DNA of 64,000 nt from Ochotona curzoniae (GCF_017591425.1 NW_024465885.1:35534501-35598500); one strand, 5' to 3'. Numbered from the stretch's first letter, positions 45,090-56,656 are shown. Notes: generated from the letters alone by a model not told the origin. Program-made: numbers and translations.

Positions 45090-45510
45090 AGTTTTTATTT
45101 TTTAAATCTTTACTTCTCTCTGTAAATTTACTTTTCTACTAAGAACTAGTAAATAATTTTTTTAAAAGAGGAAAGAAAAATAAAATGTGTTTATGGCATA
45201 TGATATTGCAGCCTAAATCTTTACCTGTTACACAAACACCCTGTATGAGCAATGGCTTGTCTCTGCTGCTTCAGTTCAGATCCAGATCCTTGCTAAAGGA
45301 CTGGGAAACAATAAGGGATGCTCCGTAACCTTGGACCCTGAACCTACACAGGATAAACAGAAACATCTCCTAGCTCTCAGCTTTGGACTTGTTCAGTTTA
45401 AGCTGTGGTGGCCATTTGAGGATTGAGCCAGTGGCTAGTACCTTGCTTTCTTTCTGTCTGTTCCGCCCATTCCAACTTTGAATTTTAAATTAAACAAGTA
45501 ATTATTTTTG
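45090..45510 (+). mobile_element. two diverged CSINE pieces in tandem
   Basis: First a 3'-end scrap (TTTACTTCTCTCTGTAAATT, 45108 on). Then a longer copy from about 45190 to 45505 with GGACTGGGAAACAATAAGGG, ACCTTGGACCCTGAACC, CTCCTAGCTCTCAGC, GTGGTGGCCATTTGAGGATT and CTTTCTTTCTGTCTG. The last copy's tail is worn. Confidence 0.65.
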
Positions 45511-45577
45511 ATAAGATATGTTTCTATGTAGAAACACACATGTAAAACACATTGAGAACACAAATACATTACTTCAT

Positions 45578-45789
45578 TTTAAACATGATTTCTACTTTAA
45601 CATCAGAATGACAGAATGTAATGAAGAGACGAAGAGATTTTCCATTGTCCAACTTAGTCCCCGAATACCTGTAATAATGAGGACTACACAAAGCCGAAGC
45701 CATGAAATGGGAGCTCTATCCAAGTCTCTTCTCTTATGGTGGCAGGAATTGAACATTTCAAGCCATTATCTATTGCATTCAGGTGGAGG
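45578..45789 (-). mobile_element. CSINE 3' part, head-to-head partner
   Basis: TTCTACTTTAACATCAGAAT, GACAGAATGTAATG, GAAGAGATTTTCCATTG, AAGCCGAAGCCATG and GTGGCAGGAATTGAAC follow minus-strand order. It meets a plus-strand CSINE piece at about 45790. Confidence 0.65.
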
Positions 45790-45982
45790 ATGGCTGTTAA
45801 CCTTGTGTCCCTGAACTCAGCAATGCTCCTGGCTCTAGGATCCAGACCAGCCCAGCCCTGGCTATTGCAGTAATTTGGCCGGTGATTGAACAGTTGGTAG
45901 ATTCTCTTGTGATTAAAAGATCTTCCCTTTCTGTCTGTCTGCAAATCTGCCTTTACAATAAAGCAAATAAATTTGAAAAGTG
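45790..45982 (+). mobile_element. CSINE 3' half, head-to-head partner
   Basis: CCTTGTGTCCCTGAACTCAG, TGCTCCTGGCTCTAGGATCC, GCCCAGCCCTGGCTATTGCA, AAAAGATCTTCCCTTTCTG, AAATCTGCCTTTACAATAAA. Together with the preceding minus-strand piece it forms an inverted pair. Confidence 0.78.
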
Positions 45983-46479
45983 ATATATGCTGATGATTGT
46001 CTTAAAAGTCACTCTGAGTGCTATGTTCAAAATCACTTGTAAGTTATACAATGTCCAGACAGGATACAATGGATCTATAATCATGGTGCCATGAATAATG
46101 CACTGTTATTGTTAAATAGAATTCATACAGTAATAACTATAGGACTTAAAGCCATTTATCTAAGATCATGTCTTAACAAGAAAAAGAGATATTCTCCTAT
46201 TCACCAAAAGAAAAACTCTGGGTGGAGAGCCAGCAATGTAATATTAAAATATTCACTAGATATTGCATCAGCTTTTAGCTGGATATATAAATTTGGCATT
46301 CAGGAGAAAAGATTGGAGATGAAATGTGATGATTAAACAAGCTTAAAGCAAAAAAATCAAAAGAACAACAATAGCAGCAACACCTAGATGAGATTACCAA
46401 AGGATGAATTACACACATAGGAAATTTAAAAAAGCAATAAAAGAACATTTCTTGGTTGGATACTTCACCATAAAGAGTC
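45983..46479. other. unassigned AT-rich DNA
   Basis: Nothing recognised; an 81-codon frame at 46091 is taken as chance. Confidence 0.5.
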
Positions 46480-46735
46480 ACAGGAGGTGAGGCTTTTAAC
46501 AGCTGTGAGGAAGTCCCATCTTACATCTTTGTATGTAGGCATAATTCCAACATTCTATCCCAGCTCTTGAGTCCATCTTCCTGTTAATCCATTAAAGCAG
46601 ACATTGGGAGATGTTGATGATGCAAATATGTAAATCAGATTATCCAAATGAAAGACTGGGATTGAATTTCCAGCTCTATCATTGCAGGTATCTGGAAAGG
46701 GAGTCGACTAATAGATAATATTTATTGTACTTTTA
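46480..46735 (+). mobile_element. older, long-type CSINE, degraded
   Basis: GAGGTGAGGCTTTTAACAG, AGGCATAATTCCAACATTC, CCCAGCTCTTGAGTCC, CTTCCTGTTAATCCATTAAA, GACTGGGATTGAATTTCC and CATTGCAGGTATCTGGAAAG follow the older subfamily order. Confidence 0.6.
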
Positions 46736-47002
46736 ATCTCTTTTTCACTCAAATAATTTTTTTAAACTAATAGAGAACTAAATGAGGATTATGAGAATGA
46801 GGGGAAAAAAATGCGGTAAGAGGAAAATCAGAGTGTGAAGTAACAAATGTATATAAAACAAAGGATTTGGGAATACATGTAAGAAGTGTCAGAGGAGTCC
46901 CAGAAATAGAAAATCCTTCAAATGGCCAAGGTGTTCAAAACACAGATATTAAGCCACATCATTAGAATCCCCAATATTTATATTTATATCCCCTAAATTA
47001 TT

Positions 47003-47322
47003 TTTAAAAATAATGTTTATTGCATAAGCAGATTTACAGAAAGAAGGAGAAACAGAAAGATCTTTCATCTTCTATCCCACTCTCCCTGTGACTGTAATGG
47101 CTGGAGCAGGGACAATTGAAAGCAAGGGATAAAAAAAACTTCTTCCCAGTCTCCCACATGTTTGCAGGATCTCAAAACTTCAGGCCATCTTTTGCTGTTT
47201 TCCCAGGCCATAAACAAGGAGCTGGATGGAAACTTCAGCAGTTGGGACATGAACAATTGTCCATGTGGGATGCTGCAACTTGCACATAGATTATTAGCCA
47301 TTTAAACCATTGTACCAGCCTC
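47003..47322 (-). mobile_element. CSINE, full length, diverged
   Basis: AATAATGTTTATTGCAT, AAGCAGATTTACAGAAAG, AAGATCTTTCATCTTC, CCCAGTCTCCCACATG, GGAGCTGGATGGAAAC, ending CATTGTACCAGCCTC. Confidence 0.9.
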
Positions 47323-47902
47323 ATACTGCCTATATTTTTAAGTTAATGGAGCATGCACTAACTTCTGGTACATACATGACACAAAATGTTACTTCATCAT
47401 GTCAGATACTTGATTGTACTATTTGCCATCATTTGGGTATCAGAACCACTATAGTTTAAACAGACTACAAATAAATATTTAAAAATAACTATTACACTAA
47501 CCTTCCAGAAATAAAAGCTCATGAACTAAGTTTTATATAGAATAAAATTCAATGCCCTAAATCACAAGTCAGCTAGTAAATCTTAGAAAATCATAATACT
47601 CTCAACGCAAAAGAAGCAGGCTGTTGATTTACTAGTTTGGTTCAGAAGCCATTGCTAAATCAGTTTTGATTATTAAATACACAAGTGTCATTAGTGCAAT
47701 TAAAAAATAACTTAAGATGCAAACCCAGTCTCTGTCATCTTAAAACTTTTTCTAGTGTTTTTTGGTATTCCAGACAGAGAAAATCTTAAAATATTTTATT
47801 CATATTCTGGATTCTACTTATTGCTTAGCTGCTTTACTCCAAGCTCTTTTTACCTGCTTTCCTTAACTTAAATGCATCTCTTCCAGAAGAATGCATCTCT
47901 CA
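47323..47902. other. unassigned AT-rich DNA
   Basis: Nothing recognised. Confidence 0.5.
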
Positions 47903-48198
47903 GGGCCTAGTGCAATGACTCAGTGGCTAAATCCTCACCTTGCAAGTACCAGGATCTCATATGGGCACCTGTCCTTGTCCAAGCCACTCTGTTAATTAGA
48001 AAAGCAGTAGAGGAGCGTCCAAAGCCCTAAGACCTTGCAGCTATGTGCGAGATCCAGAAAAAGCTCTTGCTTTTGGATCAACTCAGCTCTAGCCTTTGCA
48101 GCCATTTGTGGAAGGAAACTGCAGCTGTCCTCTCTCCATAAATCTGATCTGCTTTCTAAATTTTTTAAATTTTTTTAAATCTTAAAAAAAATAATAAT
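47903..48198 (+). mobile_element. CSINE, full length, diverged
   Basis: GGGCCTAGTGCAATGACTC, AGGATCTCATATGGGCACC, GCAGTAGAGGAGCGTCC, GAGATCCAGAAAAAGCTC. Its tail is an odd AAATTTTTTAAATTTTT run rather than AAATAAAT. ATGCATCTCT(TC)C occurs twice just upstream. Confidence 0.9.
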
Positions 48199-48469
48199 GA
48201 TGTTTTGTCTCTCAGTGTAGTCCTTTGTAGAGAAAGACGTCCCTTGAAGTGCTATATTAAGCTTTAATATATGGCATTGTATCTATTGGGTCATTTATTT
48301 GACACTGTATCAGATAATATCATGAGTGTAACTGAATCCATGAATGTTTTGTTGTATTAATCTCTACCATCTATTTAAACCATGTGTTACATTCAACTTA
48401 TTCATCTTTACTGCTCTTAAACCACAAACAAATATATTGCTATTACCATGCTTTGAAAGAATTGCAGCC

Positions 48470-48600
48470 ACTCTTTTGTCTCCCAGGCAGCTACAATGGC
48501 CAAAGCTGAGCCTATTGGAAGCCAGGAGAACCAGCTAGGAGCTTCTTTGGGTCTCTCATATTGGAGCAGGATTGACACTTCAAGAGCTGATCATTGTATG
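48470..48600 (-). mobile_element. CSINE middle fragment
   Basis: TTTGTCTCCCAGGCAGC, TACAATGGCCAAAGCTGAG, GAAGCCAGGAGAACC and GGAGCTTCTTTGGGTCTC are the CSINE centre on the minus strand. Both ends are missing. Confidence 0.7.
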
Positions 48601-49008
48601 CGGTAGTTTTTCTCTCATTCCTACATTCCAGTTATTAAAGTTTTATGTAATGGAGTGTTAAATCTTTTAATTTGAAGAGAACTGAAGAGTATGACCTGGT
48701 GTATGCTTAAGGAAAAACAAAAAGAGAAAACAAATGTAAAAGGGTAGGGAAGTGAAGGGAAAGGAAAAGAAAGGAGAGGAGAGGAGGCAAAGGGAGGGGA
48801 AGAGGAGAGAGGCGAGGAAAGGAAAGGCAAAGGAAAAAATTATGAAGATGGTAGATAGGAGGTTTGTAGGGGGAGGATTACAATTTTTCTAAATCTGCTG
48901 CAAAATTATTCAGTTTATATGAATAAAATAATTTCGTGAGAGGGGTGGTGGGAATCCCAGTACCTATAAAACTGTGTCACATAATACAACATTACTAAAA
49001 AATAAATA
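48601..49008 (+). mobile_element. LINE-1 3' UTR end with long purine tract
   Basis: Ends with the module shared with 21.3 and 54.1 kb: GAGGGGTGGTGGGAATCCC, AGTACCTATAAAACTGTG, TCACATAATACAAC, A-rich tail. Upstream lies a purine tract (48710-48840). The part between them (48841-48935) is less certain. Confidence 0.72.
48710..48840. repeat. polypurine tract
   Basis: About 130 bases that are almost entirely A and G, with GGGAAGTGAAGGG, GGAGAGGAGAGGAGG and GGAAAGGAAAGG runs. It is probably the purine-rich feature of a LINE-1 3' UTR expanded by slippage. Confidence 0.9.
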
Positions 49009-50779
49009 AATTTAAAATAAAAAATAAGTTTTGAAAAATCATATTTCAAACAAATTAATTACAATAAATAATATTTAATATTGACTTTTAAATTTTACAA
49101 GCACTATTATAGTTTATAAATTTATGCATTCAGGAAATTCATAAGTGAGTTTGAGACAATCTTGAGTGGAGAGCATGTAAAACATTATGTGATGTTTGCA
49201 TATAAAGGTATAATTTGTATTGATTATATTTCAGTAGTAATGTATTTACACAAAAATGTTATACCAAATGTGGTTTACTCAAACTTTTTCTAAGTTAACT
49301 GGATGTTGTTCTATCTGGAACAAATCACTAAATCGGATAATTTTACCCTGCCATATTCTGTTCTATTTCATGCTAGGTACATATTCCAAAATAAAACTAC
49401 TGAGATGGCTTTTATTAAATGTATTGATTTGTTTCAAATTCATTTTTAGATACTTGCTCCTTGTTTATTTAATTTACAAAAACCAATATGCTGTCCAAGA
49501 TTAGTAAGCTTGACTTATGCATGTAGATCGTCTATTTTAATTTCATAAACCAAACTATAATTCTTTTAACAAGTGAAAAATTTAAAAGAGATTGCTAAGA
49601 TTCCAATGTTAAGCCAGTTTGCCACTGAATGTTTGCAGTCCATTATCTCCAATGGAATAGTAAGTTGTTGCAACAGTTTTCTTCATTGAGTCAGTTTCTC
49701 TTATCCAGTGATAGTTCTCCATTGATTACTACCCACAAAAATAGGACAGAAAAACGAGTTACATAATAAAAAAATGAACAGTTTAATTGAATTTAAATAT
49801 TAAGTTAAAGGAAATGGAAGCATAAATATATAAGAATACAAACTCTACAGACTTTCAGGATCAAAAGTTAGGGGAAAAGATTTATATTGATTAGAATTGG
49901 GCTGGTAGAATGCAGAGTGCATCCCTTAATCACTCTTGATTATTCCACTTAAAACTCCACTTTAGCAACTGGGGCTCTTCACCACAAAGGACTGTGGAGT
50001 AAACTACACTGAAGTGACTCAGTGACCCAGGTAAGAGTTGTACAATGGGAAAACAACCAAATGGAAAAAGCATTAAGCAAACACACCTGAGACTGCTAAG
50101 AGGTTCATTATCACCATTTTCACAATACTCTAAATTCCAAGGAAATTGACATTAGATTTTTCTAAGGTAATGATAATCATTTATGAATTTTAAATTGAAT
50201 TAATCAATATGGTCTAACAATTTTGAATTAATTTTAGTAATATACATGAATATTCATTTTCAGTAATGTTCCTTTTCAGTAGATGTAAAGATCAAATATT
50301 AATGTTATAATGATCCAAAAAATTATACTCAAACACAATTTAAAAAGGAATAAATGTATACTGTTGCTAAAGGATAAATTAATCAATGCTGTCAATATTT
50401 CTTAAGTTATAAAACATTAGCGATCATGACATATGGAGAACTGGGAGATAATATCGTCCTGTAGAATGCATGGTTCTTAACTGTCATAATCTGCAGTTTA
50501 TCATTTTGTTGTGAGATGACTTTGATTAAAATAAAACACATGATTTGCCACATATGCAGGAATGTGTATCTCAGAAAACAGTCTCATGCTTATGTTGCAT
50601 TTTTAAGTCAAGCACATTTTTAAAACATTCTTACAGACACTTTTGCCATCAAATAGATGTGCTAACATTATTTGATTAAATTATCTTTTGGGATACTTGT
50701 GATTATTAAGAAACAGATTTGATTACTAAACCAGATCTTGCATCTCACAAATTCAATAAACAAAATAGTTTTTTAAATA
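49009..50779. other. unassigned AT-rich DNA
   Basis: Nothing recognised except a possible weak upstream continuation of the LINE-1 near 50770. An 82-codon frame at 49256 has no domain. Confidence 0.5.
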
Positions 50780-51725
50780 GAAAAATACAAAAGAGAAATC
50801 ATGGAAATATATCAAGGATGTCAAACGTTTTTAGAAGGTTTAGTCAGAGAAATTAAGATGATAAAAATGAGAAGGATGGAAATCAAATAATTCCTACTCA
50901 GAGATGATGTATATTTCACTCAGGAAAAACAAAACTCCAATAGCCTGCTGGAGCTAGATACTGGCATTAGCCAAGACCTCAGAAACACAAGGAATTAAAG
51001 CAAAACAAACAAATGGAGTCCTATCAAACTGAGACACTTCTGTCTTGCTAAGGAAATCATCAAAAACAAACAAACAAACAAACAAACCAAAAGCACAGAG
51101 GCAACTAACAGAAGAGAAGAGAATAATGGCAAACTTTGTAATTGATGGAGGATTAACATTCAGGATCCTTGTTCAGGAACTCAAGAAGCTCATCAACAAA
51201 ATAATCCAGTCAAGAATGACCACTTCTCAAAGGATGAATTCAAAATGGCCAACACACAAATTGAAACGCTCAGATCAATAACCAACAGAAAAATAGAAAT
51301 AAAACTCCAGAGATTTCTCTTCACATAAGGTGGAATCCCTATCTTCTAAATTGAAAACAAACCAACAAACAAGAGAAAAAACAGGCATGCTGGTGCAGAT
51401 ATGAAGAAAATTACACTAGTCTGTATGGAATTGTAAGCTAGAACAACCATTAAGAAAAACAGCATACAGTTTCCTCAAAAATCTGAAAATAGAATTATCA
51501 TATAATCTAGTGAGTGCCACTCCTGGGGATTTACCAGATAAGATGGAAGAACATTATTGTTATACATATATTTGCTGCAGCCTAATTCACAATAGGTAAG
51601 ATATGGATTGTTGACTATGTAGTTGTATATATATTATGGAATATTACTCACACAAAAATATAATTTAATTCTCTGTCCTTTGCAACAAAGCGAATGCAAC
51701 TATAAACCATCACGTGTATAAAATA
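50780..51725 (+). mobile_element. LINE-1 ORF2 remnant with internal deletion
   Basis: Near 50897-50920 the reading LRDDVYFT corresponds to the reverse transcriptase catalytic FADD box with the Ala changed to Arg. The next recognisable text is TGGAGTCCTATCAAACTGAG (51014), much further along ORF2, so several hundred bases are missing. Then AACTCAAGAAGCTCATCAAC, AAGAATGACCACTTCTCAAA, CTCTTCACATAAGG, GCCACTCCTGGGGATTTACC and TTATGGAATATTACTCACAC. It includes a (CAAA)n run at 51062-51087. Dead. Confidence 0.82.
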
Positions 51726-52040
51726 AAGCAGCCTCAAAATATAAATGTATTTCTCACCGAAATTTGATGCCTTGGAGCAAAACTGATATTTTGAGATTTG
51801 GTTATTATTTAAGTCCTCATCTTTGCCTAAAAGAAAAATGGTCTTTCCACATATTACTAATTGAGATCTGTGTTTACTAGAAGGTTAAATTTGTAAGTAT
51901 AATATAAATGGAAAGTAACAATTAAAAAAATAGAAAGGAGAGAGGATGGGGACACGTGTAGGAGGAGGATATGGTTGAAAGTCTCATTATGATCTTATGT
52001 CTGTAGATCTTACTGGGACAAAAATCCAAACTAAAAAGAG
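51726..52040 (+). mobile_element. LINE-1 3' UTR, probable
   Basis: Directly follows the ORF2 end and has a purine tract, GAAAGGAGAGAGGATGGGGA (about 51934), followed by CTCATTATGATCTTATGTC. Right boundary approximate. Confidence 0.5.
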
Positions 52041-52359
52041 TATTGCAGCACAGTGCTTATAACTGTCTACTGCTCCTGTACACAAGCTTGTTTACATGCT
52101 CTAGCTGGGAACTTGTATGGGTGATGTGTTCTGGGAACCAGAAGGGCAGAACGTAGGTGCTTGTAAGAGACAATAACCCTGCAGTCTCTTGTTGGGGACA
52201 TTTAGGAGCAAGGCCATGCAAAGCAATCAATAGAAATAGAAAAGAAGAAAGGTAATGAAAAAAAGACAAAAATGTGTGAGATAGACTCATGTAAACTGCA
52301 TGATAGATAATGGCACTGCTCAGCATTTTGTGGCTGTAGTGAAATGCATCAAACAACTA
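52041..52359. other. unassigned DNA
   Basis: Balanced composition around 52060-52220. A 99-codon minus-strand frame (52057-52356) has hydrophobic runs but no recognisable protein. Confidence 0.35.
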
Positions 52360-52690
52360 ACTTAGCAAGGAACAGGAAGTTCACTCCAATTTCTCAAGTC
52401 TGCATTTTCAAGTTTAAGATGAGATTGAATCATTGGCTGGGAGAGTGATGGATAGCTATCACAGAAAACAAGCAGATACAACACAACAATGGGGAGCCAG
52501 GAAATAGTGGTGTGTGTCAAACAGGCATTTGTCACAATTCTGTCACAAGAATTCAAGGTGATCATAAGAAATCATTCTTATGAGCATATTTCTCGAGATC
52601 CAAGGAACTCCCATTATTGAATCAATTTTATAACCCATCATTATCTTAAATTACCACTTTGGGGTTTCAGCTCAAATAGCAATATATTTT
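52360..52690 (-). mobile_element. possible MaLR LTR
   Basis: CATTATTGAATCAATTTTAT, AACCCATCATTATC and CTTTGGGGTTTCAGCTCAAA resemble the 5' part of a MaLR LTR seen antisense. Upstream text (GAGCATATTTCTCGAGATCC) is only loosely consistent. No defined ends. Confidence 0.35.
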
Positions 52691-53368
52691 GTCCTAATAG
52701 AAAAATCTGAGTAAATACAAGTTGGGAGGTTTTGGGTGACCAAAAAAGACAAGAGTTTAGAACTTTGGGAAGTGTTGCTACAATTGTCTAGATTGAAGGG
52801 TCTCAGGGCATCACATATTTCTTTCAGGAGAAAGCAGAGGCTGAAAAGTTCAGCAGCGATGTGTTCTTCAAAAGTGAGATAGTGTGCCATTGAATATGAT
52901 GGTACGGAAAGAGGGATTTTGGGATTTGGGTGTCTCTTTTGTTGGAGTCATTGCCAAACTTCCTCCAAGTGATAAATTAACTCAAAATTCATAGCATTTC
53001 CATTTTGATACAAGTTCTCATTAGAAAAATAATATTAGAAATAAAAATCCTTGATTCTCATTGTCTAGGGACCTAGAGTAGAGAAGCACTTCCTTAGTAA
53101 CCTCGTATCTTATGTTTATGTAAGGGTGATAAACCTAATTGGTTGGAGAGAAAGAAGTTGATGGAGGACACCATTATGCTTTGGGAAAACCTACAACATT
53201 CCAAAGTTTTAAAGTTCGAGGAATAAAAATGTAATTAAATTTAATGGTGAGGAGCACAATTATCAAGTCCAATTACCAGCAAATTAAAACTACACATTAT
53301 AACATAAATGTTTTAGGTGATTAGATGAGGTCTTTTCATCTCAGTATGCCAGATATTTGCCTTTCTTC
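52691..53368. other. unassigned DNA
   Basis: No repeat or gene recognised. It may include internal sequence of the element at 52360-52690. Confidence 0.35.
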
Positions 53369-53677
53369 TTTTTTTTAAGAATATTTATTTTTATTGGGAA
53401 TTCAGATTTACAGAAAGAAGGAGAAGCAGAGAGATCTTGAGTTCATTTGTTCAATTCACACTGACTGCTACTGCCAGTGCTGAGTCCAGGTTAAGCCAGG
53501 TTCCAGGAACTTCTGGTTCTGCTACGTGGGTGCAGCTTCCCAAGGTATTGAGCCGTCTTCTACTGCTCTCCTGGCCACTCACAGGAAACTGCTTAAGAGC
53601 TGGAGCATCCAGGACATGAGCCTTCTGAACATGCAATGCAAGGATTTAGCCACACACTATTTCCATACCCAGCCTTT
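53369..53677 (-). mobile_element. CSINE, full length, diverged
   Basis: TTTTTTTTAAGAATATTTAT, GAATTCAGATTTACAGAAAG, AGCAGAGAGATCTTGAG, GTGGGTGCAGCTTCCCAAGG, ending TTTCCATACCCAGCC. Two short open frames on opposite strands lie wholly inside it. Confidence 0.9.
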
Positions 53678-53992
53678 ATTCCTAAACTGAAACAGAATAT
53701 AGTTAAATAATTGTAATATTGTTTATATTGCATTCAAAATACAATGCCACTATTTGAATGGTAATGTTCCCTTTGACTAGATTGAATTCCTATATTTACT
53801 ACAAGTATATAAACTAAAACTGAAAATGTCAATGAAGTCACAGGAAGTGAGTAAGAACTTGCATTTTTTTTAGCATATTGGTTACTCAATACCATGTCAA
53901 TTAACTCCATAATGTTATAAATTGTTGCTGATGTAATGTTGGGGCTTTTAATTGATTGGGATGATGCTCTACTGGCTCTACCTTCACACCAG
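53678..53992. other. unassigned AT-rich DNA
   Basis: May include upstream LINE-1 3' UTR (GATGATGCTCTACTGGC just before 53993). Nothing else recognised. Confidence 0.4.
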
Positions 53993-54215
53993 AGATGGTC
54001 TCCCCAAGAAGCCGTTGAACTTATCTGGACAATAAAATGTTGGACTCTATGCTTGGTATATGCTTGCAATGAAAGAATCTCAACTGAACTTGAACTGTGG
54101 TAATGCAACTAGGTGGAGGAATCCACCATGGGAGGAGGGTTTGGGGAGGGGTGGGGGGAATCCCAGTACCTATAAAACTGTGTCACATAATGCAATGTAA
54201 TTAATAAAAAAAAAA
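53993..54215 (+). mobile_element. LINE-1 3' UTR end, lagomorph type
   Basis: Colinear with 21272-21498: AGATGGTCTCCCCAAGAAGC, GTTGAAC, TGGACTCTATGCTTGGTAT, GAACTTGAACTGTGGTAATG, the G-rich GGGAGGAGGGTTTGGGGAGG, AATCCCAGTACCTATAAAAC, TGTGTCACATAATGCAATG, then AATTAATAAAAAAAAAA. Its tail ends about nine bases before the MLT1 LTR begins. Confidence 0.87.
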
Positions 54216-54223
54216 GTGTATTT

Positions 54224-54570
54224 TGTTATCAGCTGAATTGTTTCCCCACCCCTCATATTAAGTTGAATTTCAACCCTTTGTGTGACAGTAATTTGAGATG
54301 GGGTATAAAGGAAGTAATTTTGGTAACATTACGGTGGGGAACACTCATGAAATGATAAGGGGCTCCTACATTGCAAAAATACTTAAGAATATGCTTTCTA
54401 TCTTTTGTTTACATGAGAATACATGGCAAATAGCTTTCTGCAAGACAACACAAGAGCTTGCACTAGGAACCACGTTGACTCTTTCTTCTCACTTGGTTAA
54501 CTACTGGAATTAAGGGAAAGTTATTTTTGTTATCCCAGTCTGTAGAGTTGGGTTAAAACATCCTGAGCTC
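54224..54570 (+). mobile_element. ERVL-MaLR LTR (MLT1 type), probably solitary
   Basis: TGTTATCAGCTGAATTG-TTTCCCCACC start, AAGTTGAATTTCAACCC, GGGGTATAAAGGAAG, ACATGAGAATACATGGCAAA, CTTTCTGCAAGACAAC, AGTTATTTTTGTTATCCCAG and TCTGTAGAGTTGGGTTAAAA match the MLT1 consensus order (TGTTATGGACTGAATG...CTGCAAGCCAGGA...CCCAGTCTATGGTATTTTGT). No adjacent internal region recognised. Confidence 0.78.
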
Positions 54571-55959
54571 AAGAAGATCATCTGTATTTTGATTGTTATT
54601 TTCTGAGAAAATACTTCTTCTGCCATGAGACCATCTGTGACTTCCTTAAAATGTCAACTGCTTCGTGTATTATACTTCTAAAGTTTCGCTGCAATTTTTG
54701 TTGTTGTTGTTGTTGATGAGGATCATAGACTTGGTATAAAAGGATTTTAAGAACATTTTGCTACTTCAGCTTTATTGCATCACTTTATTTAGAAGAAAGA
54801 AATATCTGGATAGCTAACATATATATTTTTTGCTTTCATATCATTTTCCCGAGATTGAAATGATACAGTTATGAGAAGGAGCAAACATTTTCTAATAACC
54901 CAAACATGAAGTTCTCTCTTTCTTCAAACTCCTTTTGTTATTTACATCTGGTATATTTCTTTCTTTTTTTCCCACATGCTTTAGATCATATATAAACCTC
55001 TACATAAACCTTTGTATGTATATGATATTGTATATGATGTGTGCATATGAAACATTAGTTGCAATTTCCACAGGATCTGAAAAGGCTTAGACTAACACTA
55101 TTTTAGGATAATTTTACACTTCCAGAGAGCAAGGAATGGCAAAGAATTTGAAATGAAGTAAGGGAAAAGTTCAAATGGAAAGGGAGCCCCCAAGCACATG
55201 CATATTTACAAGTGAAATGCTTTGCATTTTCCACATGGATATCACCAGCAAAGCTAGAGGACCAATTTCACATTCATACATTCTGTTTAAGGTGTCATGC
55301 GGCATGTGATATGTAAGGAAAGGAATTCAGATGTTGGCTCTCTTTCATAGAAGTTGGTGTTCCCACCAGGGGAGAGGTTGACCTACACTCCTGCAGTTCA
55401 CTTCCCATCTGCTGCTGCTGCCACAGAAACCTGTTTGCCTCAATTGTCTCTGCAGCACCATCTCCTGCAACTATCACAAGCAGATTAAAATAAAACTAAA
55501 ACGTCACAGCGTAATTATCTGTGTTAAGATCATGCTATCAGATAATCAGCATAAGTAGTAACAGGACATGTTACCCCAAACTCTAGATAATCTTATTACA
55601 TATGTGAATCAGTGAACAGAAATCTAAAGCTTATCCCATTTCCTGCTAAAGTGTACAATCATGGTGCATTGAAGCTCAGAGCTATAATTGTGTTTTTTTT
55701 TTTAATAAGAAGGATATGTTTTTTGAATCTCATTTTCAGGTTAACTGATTCTAAGTAAACAGTTACATATCAATACAAAGGTGTGCTGAATTTCCAACCT
55801 TTAGCTTGAGTAATTTCAATGTAATCATTCATTATTTTGGCATAACTTCGTGTTTTCCTTGCATTTGTAGTATCTTTCTGGTTAATTTTTTTTTCAAGTA
55901 GCATGCATCCTTGGCGCTAGAAGATAATGTCTTACGTATTCTGTATTTAATTCCCTGAT
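54571..55959. other. unassigned DNA
   Basis: (TTG)n at 54698-54715. GC-richer patch at 55330-55470. No element or gene recognised. Confidence 0.45.
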
Positions 55960-56055
55960 GCCCATTGCAACGTTTGGCTCCTTGATTTTGCCTGGCCCAA
56001 CCTCAGCTGTTTTGGAGGTTTGGGGGTGAGTCATTCACAGGCAAGAGTTTATACA
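55960..56055 (+). mobile_element. older CSINE fragment
   Basis: TGGCTCCTTGATTTTGCCTG, GCCCAACCTCAGCTG, TTTGGAGGTTTGGGGGTGAG and TCATTCACAGGCAAGAG match the body-to-3' segment of the older CSINE type. The rest is not recognisable. Confidence 0.55.
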
Positions 56056-56163
56056 CATTCACTCATTTGGTAAACTAGCAGTATGTGAGTGGTTATTATT
56101 TTGCAAAAAATACTTTGTTCAATAAAGCCTGATGAAGATGTGGCTTTCTCAAAAAATTGAAGC

Positions 56164-56164
<1 letters not shown>

Positions 56165-56208
<44 letters not shown>
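56165..56208. repeat. (CA)n microsatellite
   Basis: Uninterrupted 44 bases of AC/CA. Confidence 0.98.
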
Positions 56209-56210
<2 letters not shown>

Positions 56211-56409
56211 CTATCCACTATTTTTCAATATATATCTTTAATAAAATACATATTTGTATAAGAATATTAAAGTTAATATTTGAAATGTAGCAAAAATCTC
56301 AATTCAGTAAAAATATAATGAATCTTAAAAAAATAAAATATAGTATATAATATTGTTTCAGGTAAACACCACAATCTAGAGTGAGACCCAAATAAATGTT
56401 GATTAATGT

Positions 56410-56601
56410 TCCCTGGGAAAGCAGTCGAGGATGGCCCAAAGCCTCGGGACCTTGCACCTGTGTGGGAGACCTGGAGGAGGTTCTAGGCCGCTAGCTTCAG
56501 ATTAGCTCAGCTCAGGCTGTTATTGCCACTTAGGAAGTAGATTTTCTCCATCTCTTCTCTGCTCTGACTTTCCAATAATGATAAAACAAATCTAAAAAAA
56601 A
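56410..56601 (+). mobile_element. CSINE, 5' truncated
   Basis: Begins abruptly at TTCCCTGGGAAAGCAGTCGA; then GGCCCAAAGCCTCGGGACC, GGGAGACCTGGAGGAGG, GACTTTCCAATAATGATAAA and A8. The head with its promoter boxes is absent. Confidence 0.9.
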
Positions 56602-56656
56602 TTGTGAGTGAGATATGGGACTATAAACCTTTTGTTTAGCATAGTAACTTTTGTCT

